Origin: Lactarius indigo
Lineage: Eukaryota > Basidiomycota > Agaricomycetes > Russulales > Russulaceae
Assembly: GCA_025766275.1 (NCBI GenBank)
Contig: JAFKAC010000007.1
Coordinates: forward strand, 2,108,001 to 2,172,000
Direction: 5' to 3'
DNA length: 64,000 bases
A program made the position numbers and the translations under genes. The stretch's first letter is position 1. Every line of letters starts with the position of its first letter. Positions 11,690-21,814 of this stretch are shown here, in pieces. The notes beneath the pieces were generated by a model. It made no database searches. It was not told the DNA's origin and worked only from the letters and a program-made list of their open reading frames with translations.

Positions 11690-12290
11690 GCAGGATGACT
11701 AGTGTCCGACCAACAAATGGCGACAATTGACTAGGAAAACGTCCCTAATGACCTGAAATGACCACCAGATGACTTGGATTGGACCCAGGATGACTGATTA
11801 AATGGCGAAAAATGACTAGAAAAGTACCCCTGGTGACTTGAAATGACTGTCGGACGACCTGGACTGGACCTGGGTTGACTGACTAAATCGTGAAAATTGA
11901 CTAGGAAACTACCCCCAATGACTTGAAATGACCATTAGATGTCCTTAGAACGGCGAAATTTGACTAGGAAATTGCCCCTAATGACTTGAAATGACCGTCG
12001 GATGACGAGAATGACCCGGCTAAATGGCAAAATTTGACTAAGGATGTATCTCTAAATGACCTAAAATGACTATGGAATGGCTCGGAACGCCCATGAGCCG
12101 ACTTTTTTTGACTTCAGCTGACTTTTCGCTTACGCCCGGTAGCACTCAACCTGACCCGGAATTGACTATTTTTACCAATCGGGGTCGAAAAACTCGCAAA
12201 TAACCATCTGGGGGTCATTTGACTACCCGATGACCATTTTCGACTCAGTACCGACTACCAGCTGACCCCGGGCCGACTTTCCTTTTTTAC
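11690..12290. repeat. Degenerate 85-95 bp tandem repeat, TGAC-rich
   Basis: Units start near 11693, 11788 and 11873, each with the pattern GGATGACTgattAAATgG ... TTGACTAGGAAA ... CCCCTAATGACTTGAAATGAC. Further decayed copies run to about 12090. TGACT/TGACC pentamers recur roughly every 10-20 bases to 12290. There is no long open frame. It lies just past the 3' end of the hypothetical gene. Confidence 0.65.
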
Positions 12291-12429
12291 TGAGCATCAC
12301 GCATCACGAGTGGTCTCGTACCAGACTCGGAGGACACCTCCTGCCAGTGCCATCCCCTCCTACTTGCCTCCTTTGTGACACCAACGGAGATTCTCGACGG
12401 AAGACTGCGAACATGTGAACCCACACCGA

Positions 12430-12612
12430 AAATTAGCAAACATGCCTAGTACCACTGCACTCTTGGATAAGTCCCAGCCATCGACACGACGACATTACTT
12501 AGGTTAGCATGTCTTTTCCTATGAGAATACTGCCAACACCCTCACCAAACTGGACTTCCGACGTCTATGTCAACATCTCTGCATCTTGGGCTTAGCCCAA
12601 GGATATTAGCCA
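12430..12612 (+). pseudogene. Decayed Copia polyprotein C-terminus
   Basis: Translating around 12518-12609 gives SYENTANTLTKLDFRR followed by CILGLAQGY and a stop. This matches the usual end of Copia RNase H regions (E-N-T-A-D-x-x-T-K ... LGL). The preceding part is broken by stops. It is unrelated in detail to the element at 1-3021. Confidence 0.55.
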
Positions 12613-12779
12613 TCCGCGATAGGACCTGCTGGGGAGAGGAGGTCCACGTCATCATCTCCGATCTCCGGTGCTCCGCTTTGACCTAATGCATCCGTACCAT
12701 GAGGTACTATCGCACCTGTACTTAGCTGGATCTGAAGCATTATACAGTTTATACTAGTATCACACTTCTTCCACCCACC

Positions 12780-13000
12780 ACGACCAATGCGAAAGCTCAC
12801 GGAGGAAGCAACACAGGACATTCATTGGCCGCTTGAGAGACTGAGCTACGTTGCGGTCACAATGCGCCTCGACACCGCATATATCATCACCATCCTGTCC
12901 CAGTTTCTCAAAACCCTGTGCATTGGAGAGCCACATACAGTATCCTACAGCGTCCGAAGGAAACAACCGATTATACACTGACAAATGGGCCCGTAAAAGG
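12780..13000 (+). pseudogene. Decayed Copia RT/RNase H junction fragment
   Basis: The frame around 12838-12936 reads LSYVAVTMRLDTAYIIT followed by LSQF. This recalls the Copia block (L-x-Y-L-A-V-x-x-R-P-D-I-A-Y) between RT and RNase H. A YTDKWA-like RNase H start follows near 12970. It lies 3' of a Copia C-terminal piece, so two elements, or a rearrangement, are implied. Confidence 0.45.
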
Positions 13001-13469
13001 AGCTGGGACGCCAGAATGGAAGGCGGTCAGATTCAGAGACGCTGATTTCGCTTCGTAGGGCTACAGGCACTCAATCTCACTGTGTTCGCAACCGTGGACA
13101 CGGGAGCACTATGACTCGATTACTTCACAAAGGTGCTATCATACATAGTCCAACCGAACAACCGAAGATCGAGGCATTTACGTGTAGCATTGGTTTTTTG
13201 TCCCAGCTCCCAGCCATTTGAACGAGAGTATTGGAGGACGACAGTCGATTGAAGTATGGATGGGATTCGGAATAGCATGGGCGCATGGACTGATGTTACA
13301 GATCGGGAAAGCGTATGACCGAATGCGCGGTCACCCAACGGGCGCAGAAGTGTGCGGTGGAAAGGAGGATACAGTTTAAAAACGATAGCGGAGATTGCTT
13401 GTACCTTAGTCGAATCTGTCCTGACTGAGGTGAGTCAAAATCTCGCTACGACATATGTAGAAGACCGAC
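13001..13469. other. 3' flank of BTB gene G1, duplicated behind G2
   Basis: From about 13110 to 13470 this sequence aligns by eye with 16950-17310, the corresponding flank of G2. Shared words include CGACCGAAGATC/AACCGAAGATCG, GTCCCAGCTCCCAGCC/GTCCCGGTTCCCAGCC and GGGCGCAGAA. It contains no gene that I can support and was carried along when the gene unit duplicated. Confidence 0.55.
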
Positions 13470-15176
13470 TTATAAGGAGTTAGTGAAGCCCTCTTCAAGT
13501 TGTTCGTACACTTTATTGCTACCATTACGACGGCGAATGAGGTTGCACAATGCCCGCCCTTTGAATGATCGCAACTGTTCTCCAAGGGATTCGAATGTCA
13601 TCGGGTGACGCAGGGTGAGACAAGCCGCGTCCTCCAATTCTGGAGCAAGCCCCAAGCCATCCGCGATGGCACACGCACGGAAGGCTTCAGCCTCAACTGG
13701 CCCAGGAAACCTTCCAAGTTTGATCCCGTCACGGATATTGGATTGAACTGATTCCATGTCATATTTCTGACAAGCGGCGAGTAAGGCGAACACCTTTTCA
13801 TAAGAGCCGGGTATGATGGGGGGGATAGGGTAAAGCAATGAGACGAGGCTATTGAGTAAGTCAGCGTCCTCGGACAATCGGATCACAGGGAGGCCGTCTA
13901 CAAGTTTGTCATCGAGTGGCTGGGGGAGAGAAAGCAGATCTTTGAAAAATGGTGACGCCATGGCAAGCACTGACTTGCGGACACGGAAGTTGACTTTGTC
14001 AGATGATTGGACTATAATATCTGCATCGGATATATCCAAACACGATGGCACGGATGGAGGATCCGACTCAGTGTTTTCGGAGGTTGGTTCTTCCTTCACA
14101 AGAGCCAGAGTTGAATCTGCCTGTGGGTGTTCGTGTTAGTTGTCGCAATGATGCCTAGTCACAGCAGTTCTGCGTACCCTTTCCGTTGATCCATGGACAA
14201 CAGCGGTCAAGGCCTCCCAGAAAGCGCGTATGACCTGGCTGGAAATATCTATACATGAACATGCCCGAGAACTAACGACGTTAGATTCGATGTGGCGTGC
14301 CCGTGTATTCTCAAACTCGATGAGGTCGAAGAGAGGAAGATCTTCCGCTATGGACCCGATATAATCATCAAGCCATCGCGGGAAAGACTGGTTACCATAG
14401 CGAGGACTTAAACAACGCAAGCCTTCCACGTCGTCGGGTAAACCAGAGTTTCTAAATTCAAGAACACCTGATTTGAGATCGGCTCGAACTTGCTGGTGAT
14501 ACTTCCAAAGCTCGTGGAGATAGGCGCCAGTCATTCCAGGGAAGTCGAGCTTGTCTCCCAAATCTTCAATGGTCATCGGGAGGTGCAGCGTAACACGCGC
14601 AGCCTGAAGCGCCTCTTGACGGAGTCCGTGCTGTTGTGCGAGAAAATAAACGTGGAATGCCGTCTCTGGGCGAATGAACGGCGGATCCTGTTGGGAGATG
14701 GCGCCTCGGATATGAATCATAATTGAGTTCATTTGATACTTCTGGGCCACGGCCAGGAGTTCCATGGTTGTCTCTGTCGTTGAAGGAAGGATGGGGGCGA
14801 CGGGGAAAATGAAAGTGAGGAGGCTGTAAAGGATCGCCTTGCTTTCCGGTAGCTCCACCACCGGAAGCGGTAAATCGGAAGTGATTGAAGCGCTTTGTAC
14901 GAGCACTCGAAGTACCGGGGAATAAATGGTGATGTGAAACTTAGGCACCCGAAAGTTATGGGAGTCACATGAGCGAAGAACTATGCTATCCGAGCCAGGG
15001 TAATCGAAGTCGTTTGAGATGACCTCATTCGGTTCAGAGGTTCCAGGCGGGACTGTGAGCACAGTATTAGAGTTGTGGGTATGATAATCCACGGTAGCTG
15101 TAAGAGCCGGTACCTTCGATTTTCGCGACCCTGGCGTTGATCTCCCCATTCTCCATGATGGTGTCTTGGTTGCCAA
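13470..15176 (-). CDS. Double BTB/POZ protein G1 (short class)
   Basis: Exons 15176-14178 and 14120-13470 flank a 57-nt phase-0 GT-AG intron and give 549 residues. The first BTB-like domain starts at the PGSDSIVLRSCDSHNFRVPK block; the second, in exon 2, at DADIIVQSSDKVNFRVRKSVLA, continuing with LSLPQP, DGLPVIRLSEDADLLNSLV and LLYPIPP. Each is followed by a helical BACK-like tail (KYQMNSIMIHIRGAI; KYDMESVQSNIRDGI). The paralogues start at an ATG just before the conserved P-G-T-P-E-P-N-E segment; here that codon is GTG, so the nearest usable ATGs are about 40 codons upstream. Compared with G4-G8 the C-terminus is truncated and ends EEGFTNSL. BTB proteins often link Cullin-3 to substrates; no substrate can be read from the sequence. 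Confidence 0.8.
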
Positions 15177-16399
15177 GAGCGGTTCAAACTAGAGGAAACT
15201 AGAGGTCCAAGGTATAAGAGCTAATGAGGGCGGCTAGGTTATGTCGCAGCAGTTCGACTTCAAGTTGGTGGGTGTTAAAATTGTGCGGTACGACAATCTA
15301 TTCTAGCTTTAAAAAGAGTGCTGTATCTTTTTTCTTTTGTTTGGAAAGCGCTCCATCTCGGAACTACATATTACTTAAGATATCTAGTAACCCGAGAATG
15401 GATGTTTTTTTTTTTTTTTTTTTTTTTTTTTTGATTCCATTTCCGTGCGCTTTGGGGTACAGAACCCTATGTAGCACTTCACTTTGTATGTTCTAACGTG
15501 ACCTGATTTGCGTCCTTCGTCTGACTTCTTTCTCTCCCCTTCCATTTAAACCTCCCCACTGAATGGATGTTAGTCGAGAGGAGGCCGTAGTTATCAGCCC
15601 TGACTAACGAAAAGAGTACTGTATCAGCGCCACCTAAAGCCTTATGATGAGGTAATGAACGTGTCACGAACTGTGTCTTGTGTGCACCAGGGGGTGTATA
15701 AGGTTTCACGAATTTCATATATAAAAATTACCTCGTATCGATGGAACAACTTGGACATTGAACTTGGATTGCGAATTTGAGAAAGGGCGTTGTTGAATGG
15801 TCGATGTGACGCTCAGCCGAAGTCACAAGCCCACAGTCAGATGTCGGACTCGAGTAATGACGGGATCAATTAACAAATTACCAGAATGGTACTAAGCGCT
15901 GGTGAGCCACTGCGTGAAGATAAGTTAGTAGGACGTAACTTACTGTACGTGTTGCGCAGCGGGGCCCGAGTTCCAGATAAGATGATAATTCGAGCAAAAT
16001 CCGAGCCAGGCGCATGTTCTCGTTTATCTGATGCCTTCGAGTCCTTTGTGGCTGGCTGCAGTCAGAATCCGGAAAGCCACCCTACTAAAAAAAGATGAGC
16101 CACAATTACTACTCATCGCAGATTTCATGTTTGCCATATAGGCTGAGTATCCTTTTACTACAACTTCCCCACCGAAGGGAACCAAGTCTCATAAAACTCT
16201 TATTACTTCCAGCGCGGCTTACTGTAAGCCTTGCGTCGCCGTAGATCCTTATTACACAATAGTATTGATACCTTGCGATGCCTTGTACAGTTGTACGACT
16301 CGAAACAGTTGCCTCAACGATACAAAAGGAATTGGTTTTCACTTTGTCCAGTGCCTACATCAAATAGCACTCGGCTGCCCGGGCCCTCGGGCTCCAGTT
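15177..16399. other. G1 upstream region
   Basis: There is no supportable gene. It holds a run of 28 T at 15405-15432 and the 5' flank shared with the other BTB genes. That flank includes an AGATAAGAT at 15975-15983 next to a GTTGCGCAGC block resembling the GCGCAGCAGGAG block of the paralogues. Confidence 0.5.
15975..15983 (-). promoter_or_regulatory. Conserved GATA-type site upstream of G1
   Basis: AGATAAGAT matches the WGATAR consensus of fungal GATA factors. The same site, beside a conserved GCAGCAGGAG-type block, occurs upstream of G2 (19281) and G7 (33746), with weaker forms before G4 and G8. It lies about 800 bp from the G1 start, so function is uncertain. Confidence 0.35.
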
Positions 16400-16862
16400 C
16401 CCAAGCCAGTTCCCTCAGGTTGTGGAAGGTCAGTCTCCCCTTCCATATGCGGCATGTGCACGAAAGCGGAAGGTGCAGTGACTATTATCCTTGAGATCCG
16501 CTAGGTACTCCTCGAGAATAGTTGAGGGCAACTTAATTGCATGCGTAAATTCAGCTCAACGCTCTTGCTCGTAAATGAATCGCGCAACCAATTGGTGGGA
16601 GTGTTCTGGGCCCGAGGGTGACCCAGATGGCTTGCCCACATCTAAATGAACATCGAAAAATTGTTCTAAACATAACACTGGCACGAGGTTGACTCTGTAA
16701 CATTTGCCATTTGCCGATATGAAGCTTATGCACCTGGAACTTATAGGTATCGCTCGAGCGAAGAACAATATCACCCGGCGAGCCAGGGTAACCGAAGATT
16801 AATGTCTCCGAGTCGTCTGAGATGACCTCGTTCAGTTCAAGGGCTCCAGCTGGCATATCGAC
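16400..16862 (-). pseudogene. Internally deleted double-BTB pseudogene
   Basis: Reading the minus strand from about 16862, the start of a first BTB domain is recognisable (LNEVISDD, then a GYPGSPGDIVLRSSDTYKFQ segment). Just after KLHIGK, near 16705, the sequence jumps to the C-terminal tail of the second domain: ACAGAGTCAACCTCGTG, TTTTTCGATGT, GATGTGGGCA and TTGGTTGCGCGA all match G5. About 1.4 kb that would encode most of both domains is missing, and the frames no longer agree. The retained tail belongs to the long class (G4-G8), although both neighbours, G1 and G2, are short class. Confidence 0.75.
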
Positions 16863-17314
16863 GTTCAATACCACTACGTTCGCGATGAGGCGGAAGAAGG
16901 AGCACAATGACTTGATCACTTCCTAAAGGAAGTTGAAGTTGCGTTATATTTACGAAGGCGTCAGCTCGACCGAAGATCAAAACGATTACGCGTAGTATTA
17001 ATTTGTCCCGGTTCCCAGCCGATTGAGCGGAAGCATTAGAGGACGGCAATCGGTACTAGGAGTGAGTAGTTGGACGCATGGACTGCAATTGTGAGGTTAC
17101 AAGTTAGGGAAGAGTACGACCAAATGCGCAGTGACGCAGTCACACAAAGGGCGCAGAACTGCTAGTGTACAGTGGGAAAAGTGATACTTTGAAAACGGTA
17201 GGGTACATTGTACGTACCAGTCGAACCTGTCCCGACCCAAGTAAGTAGAAATATTGAGGCAACAAAGAAGACTGACTTGGAATTAGTCGACAATCGTTGT
17301 CGTTAGGTACTACA
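16863..17314. other. 3' flank of BTB gene G2
   Basis: No gene is seen. The block from about 16950 aligns with 13110-13470 behind G1, so the duplicated unit includes several hundred bases of 3' sequence. Confidence 0.5.
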
Positions 17315-18892
17315 TCACGCTTTATTGCCACGTTTGCGGTATCGAACGAGGTCGCACAATCCCCGCCCTTTGAATGATCGCAACTGTTCTCCAAGAGATT
17401 CGAATGTCATCGGGGAACCCAAGGTGAGACGAGCCGCATCCTCCAATTCTGGATCGAGCCCCAAGCTGCCTGCGATGGCACATGCACTGAAGCCTTCGGC
17501 CTTGGCTGGCGCAGGAAACGTTCCATGCTTGATCTCAAGGCGGATATGGGATTGAACCGATTCCATGTCGTATTTCTGGCAAGCAGCGAGTAGGGCGAAC
17601 ACCTTTTCATAAGAGCTAGGTACAACGTGGGGGATGGGGTAAAGCAACGAGATGAGACTGTTCAGAAGGCCAGCGTCCTCGGACAATTGGATCACAGGAA
17701 GGCCGTCTACAAGTTCGTCGTCGGGTGGCTGGGGGAGAGAAAGCAGATCTTTGAAAAATGGTGATGACATGGCGAGCACCGACTTGTGGACGCGGAAGGT
17801 AGCTTGATCGGACGACCGAACTATAATACTTGCATCAGGCATGTCCAAACACAACGGCGCGGATGGAGGGTCCGAGTTTCCGGGGGCTGGTTCCTCCTTC
17901 ACAAGAGCCAGAGTCGAATCTGCCTGTGAGCATTCGTATTAGTCATCGCGATAAGGTTTAGCCTCACCGGTTCTGCGTACCTTTTCTATCATCCTGTGAA
18001 CGGCAGCCGTTAGAGCCTCCCAGAAAGTGCGTATGGTCTGGCTGGGTATGCCCACACATGAACATTTTGAAGAAGTATAGTTGTTATTTTGGATGTGGCG
18101 TGCCCATGCACTTTCGAATTCGATGAGGTCGAAGAGATGAGGAGCTTCCGCTATGGACCCGATGTAATTGTCGATCCATATCGGAAAAGAGTTGTGGAGG
18201 CTGTAATTGTAGTATTCGTCTTTCAGTGGCATACAACGCAGATTCTTCACGACATCGGGTAAACCAGAGTTTTTAAACTCAAGAACACCTGATTTGAGGT
18301 CAGTTCGAACTCGCTGGTGATACTTCCAAAGCTCAAGAAGATAGGTTCCCGTCGTGCCAGGGAATTCGAGTTTATCTCCTAGACCTTCGATGATCATTGG
18401 GAGGCGTAGTGTAACCTGCGCAGCCTGAAGCGCTTCTTGATGGAGTTCGTGCTCTTGTGCAAGGAAGTAAACACGGTGTGCTGTCTCTGGACGAATGAAT
18501 GGTGGGTCCTGGCGAGAGATGGCGCCTCGGATATGAGCCAAAGCCGAGTCCATTTGGTACTTCTGAGCCACACCTAGGAGCTCCATTATTCTCTCGGTGG
18601 TTGAAGGGAGGACAGGAACGACGGGGAAAATGAAGGTGAGGAGGCTGTAAAGGGTCGACTTGCTTTCCGGTAGTTTGACAACCGGAAGCGGTCCGTCGGA
18701 AGTGTTTGAAACGCTTTGTATGAGTTCTCGCATGACCCGGGAACAAACGTCGATGTAAAGCTTAGGCACCCGGAAATCATGAGAGTCGCACGAGCGAAGA
18801 ATGATATCCGAGCCGGGGTAATTGAAGTGTAATGTCTCGTCTGAGATGACCTCGTTCGGCTCAGGGGTCCCAGGACACATTGTGGGCGTCAT
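17315..18892 (-). CDS. Double BTB/POZ protein G2 (short class)
   Basis: Exons 18892-17981 and 17923-17315 surround a 57-nt phase-0 intron and give 506 residues. I chose the ATG at 18892 because it aligns with the start in G3-G6; the frame is open to an earlier ATG at 19006, which would add 38 residues. Domain 1 has a FNYPGSDIILRSCDSHDFRV block followed by LPVVKLPES and the KYQMDSALAHIRGAI helix. Domain 2 has DASIIVRSSDQATFRVHKSV and DGLPVIQLSEDAGLL. It stops soon after the LRSFKGRGLCDLVRYRKRG segment, as in G1. It is close to G1 in sequence and flanks, so the two are a recent tandem pair. A Cullin-3 adaptor role is the family default, not shown here. Confidence 0.82.
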
Positions 18893-19006
18893 GATAGTGT
18901 TAGACTCGGAATTGGGCAGTACGGTGTCAATCCACCTCAGATTGTAGCTTTTAAGCGTGTCACAAGCCGTGTTCAAGTTCGAGGCTGGAGTGCGCAGCAG
19001 GTGCAC

Positions 19007-20170
19007 ACGATCTCACAGGAAAACCATGCAGATTACCTCATAGAACTTGGATGGGGAAAGGCGTTGTCGAATGGTCACAATAATGTGACACAGTACCTGG
19101 GGTCCATTCAGTGAACGTTCGTTGTTGAGCGCCAATGGTCAGCTGAATGTAATGTGCACGTAGCACAAATTCATGACGGCATCACAAAAGTAATGGCAAA
19201 CTACTACCAGTCAGGTGAACCACGGCGCAAAGTCTAGAGGCGTATTCGTATTACGCAGCAGGAGTTTCAATTTCAAATAAGATAAGGATCAAGGGTGTCC
19301 AGTTTTTCTCAGTGACTAGCTGTGGTCAGAACCACTGGCATCCGAAACAAGATCCGAAAAGAACTTGTACTACTACTCGTAGTACTATTGATATCGGATA
19401 AGCACATTAAAAGTAAATATCATCTGCCTCACCTTCAACTACATTTACTATTCCGTTTCCAGAAACTAGTAGTTTGGACGTTTCTTTACCTGCTTTTCAA
19501 TTCGGGCTGTCTTTGGTCCGAGTCCATCTGGATCTTGGTCTAGATGCTCCCTGTTATGACCGTCATGGACAGGTTGCGATGTCACTCAGCTCCAGGATCA
19601 AACTCATGGGTCAACTGTGGTTGCCGGAATCAGATGTCGGCCGTGCGAATGAGCTACAGAGGCGTCAGTGGCATTAGTATTGCGCCGATAGCTACGTATA
19701 CTGTGACATCACGATGCACTGAACTTTCTTTACGATGGTAGTGATCGACCGTCGGTTGAATACACTGACGTACGTCGAGTCATCTCAAAGCTTTTGGGGT
19801 TGATGACAGTCCGCATCATTCGAACCGATCTCTGGCTCACCTAATGGACACATAATCCACCAAGGGCAATGCATATCCAAGTCACCAAGTTATGTACCAA
19901 TGCCATGACGGCGCCTGATTTTGCACGAGTCTGAGTACATTATAAAAACTGATTCAGGCGCGACTAAGTTTGTATACGGCGGGCGACCCGAAGCCTGAGT
20001 CCAAGTGGGTACTCAGGTTCGCACACCTTGTTTACTAATTACGTTTGATTACTAAGCTTATGTCATTGACGACGAGACCATGAAAATACACTTGAAAATA
20101 CATGATCATGAATAAACATGTTGTCACTTCTGCGTTAACGACAATATTCGCGTCTGCACCACCACCTCCG
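19007..20170. other. G2 upstream and G3 downstream intergenic region
   Basis: Positions 19020-19330 carry the conserved BTB upstream block (ATTACGCAGCAGGAG, then GATAAG at 19281-19286). The rest, to 20170, shows no coding potential that I can support. Confidence 0.45.
19281..19286 (-). promoter_or_regulatory. Conserved GATA-type site upstream of G2
   Basis: GATAAG sits 10-20 bases from the GCAGCAGGAG block, in the arrangement seen upstream of G1 and G7. It lies about 390 bp from the chosen start. Confidence 0.35.
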
Positions 20171-21814
20171 TCATTTCCTTTTCTTTTTCTTTCCCTTAGA
20201 TCGAGGAATTTCACCTTCAATACTTGCTACACTGGCAGTGGCGGTTCTGGGGGCTACATGGTCATAGCCTTGGCGATAGCGAAGCAGATCGCGCAGCGCC
20301 CACCCTTTGAATGAACGCAACTCTTCTCCAAGGGATTCAAATGTCATCGGACGGCCCGTGGTTAGACGAGCTGCACTATCCCTTTCTGGAATGAGCCCCA
20401 TGGTGCTTGCGATGGCATATGCACGGAAGGCTTGAGTGGCGACTGGCGCAGGGAACCTTCCATTCTTGATCTCTGTACGGATATAGAATAGGATCGATGC
20501 CATGCCGTATTTTTGGCAAGCGGCGAGTAAGGCAAACACTCTTTCGTAAGAGCTAGGTATGACGGGGGAGATTGGGTAAAGCAAGGAGATGAGGCTGTTC
20601 AGCAGGCCAGCGTCCTCGGACAATTGGATTACTGGAAGACCATCTACAAGTTCATCGTCGGGTGGTTGGAGAAAAGAGAGCCGACGTTGGAAATATGGTG
20701 ACGATATGGCAAGCACCGACTTGTGGACGCGGAAGGTGGCTTGGTCAGACGACCGAACTATAATACTTGCATCAGGCAGGTCCAAACACAATGGTATGGA
20801 TGGAGGTTCCGAGTTTGCGGGGGTCGGCTCTTCCTTCACGAGAGATAGAGCCGAATCTGCCTATGGGCGTTCGTATTAGTTATTGCGATAAGACCTAGCC
20901 ACACCAGTTCTACGCACCCTTTCTATCGCCCTATGAACAACAGCTGTTAGAGCCTCCCAGAAAGTGCGTATTACCTGGCTGGATATGCCCACACATGAAC
21001 AGGAGCAGTCGTAACGCTGGATGTGGCGCGCCCATGTACTTTCAAATTCGATGAGATCGAAGAGATGAGGATCTCCCGCTATGGACTTGATGTAATCGTC
21101 AAGCCATTGCGGGAAAGAGTCGCTGAAAGAGTAAGGACTGTTACAACGTAGACCATTCACGACATCGGGTAAACCAGAGTTTCGGAACTCAAGAACACCC
21201 AATTTGAGATCGGTTCGAACTCGTTGGTGGAACTTCCAAAGCTCATGAAGATAGGAGCCTGTCATTCCAGGGAAGTCGAGCTTGTCTTCCAAACCTTCGA
21301 TGGTCATCGAGAGGCGCCATGTAACTCGCGCAGCCTGAAGCGCCTCTTGGTGAAGTTCATGCTTTTGTGCGAGGAAATAAACGTGGAATGCCGTCTCTGG
21401 GCGAATGAATGGTGGGTCTTGTCGAGAGATTATGCCTCGGATACGAGTCAAAACTGAGTCCATTTGATACTTTTGGGCCACGGCCAGGAGCTTCATAGTT
21501 GTCTCTGTGGTTGAAGGAAGGACGGGGGCGACGGGGAAAATGAAGGTGAGGAGGCTGTGTATGGTTGCCTTGCTTTCCGGTAGTTTGACCACCGGAAGTG
21601 GTGCGTCGGAAATGTTTGAAGCGCTTTGTATGAGCTCTCGAAGTACCGGGGAACATTTGTTGATGTAAATCTTAGGCACCCGAAAATCATCAGATCTATG
21701 TGAGCGAAGGATAATGTCTGAGCCAGGGAAATTGAACTGTAAAGTCTTGTCGTGTAGTGTCACGTCTGAGACGATCTCGTTTGGTTCAGGGCTTCCAGGG
21801 AGCACTATAGACAT
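20171..21814 (-). CDS. Double BTB/POZ protein G3 (short class, basic tail)
   Basis: Exons 21814-20918 and 20860-20171 flank a 57-nt phase-0 intron with a GTGCGT donor and give 528 residues. The start MSIVLPGSPEPNE is the family start. Domain 1 shows FNFPGSDIILRSHRSDDFRV, LPVVKLPESKATIHSLLTFI and KYQMDSVLTRIRGII. Domain 2 shows DASIIVRSSDQATFRVHKSV and SEDAGLLNSLISLLYPI. The C-terminus is unlike the rest: after LRYRQGYDHVAPRTATASV it ends SKGKKKKRK, a lysine run that could act as a nuclear localisation signal. The relic G9 (59.7-60.4 kb) preserves a related tail, so this tail is an ancestral subtype rather than a random frameshift. Partner and substrate are unknown. Confidence 0.82.

Noticed and set aside
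13852..14139. Plus-strand frames inside each BTB gene (for example 13852, 20589, 26909, 29647, 32152)
   Set aside because: The same antisense frame recurs at the same place in each copy, as expected for shadows of a conserved coding sequence.
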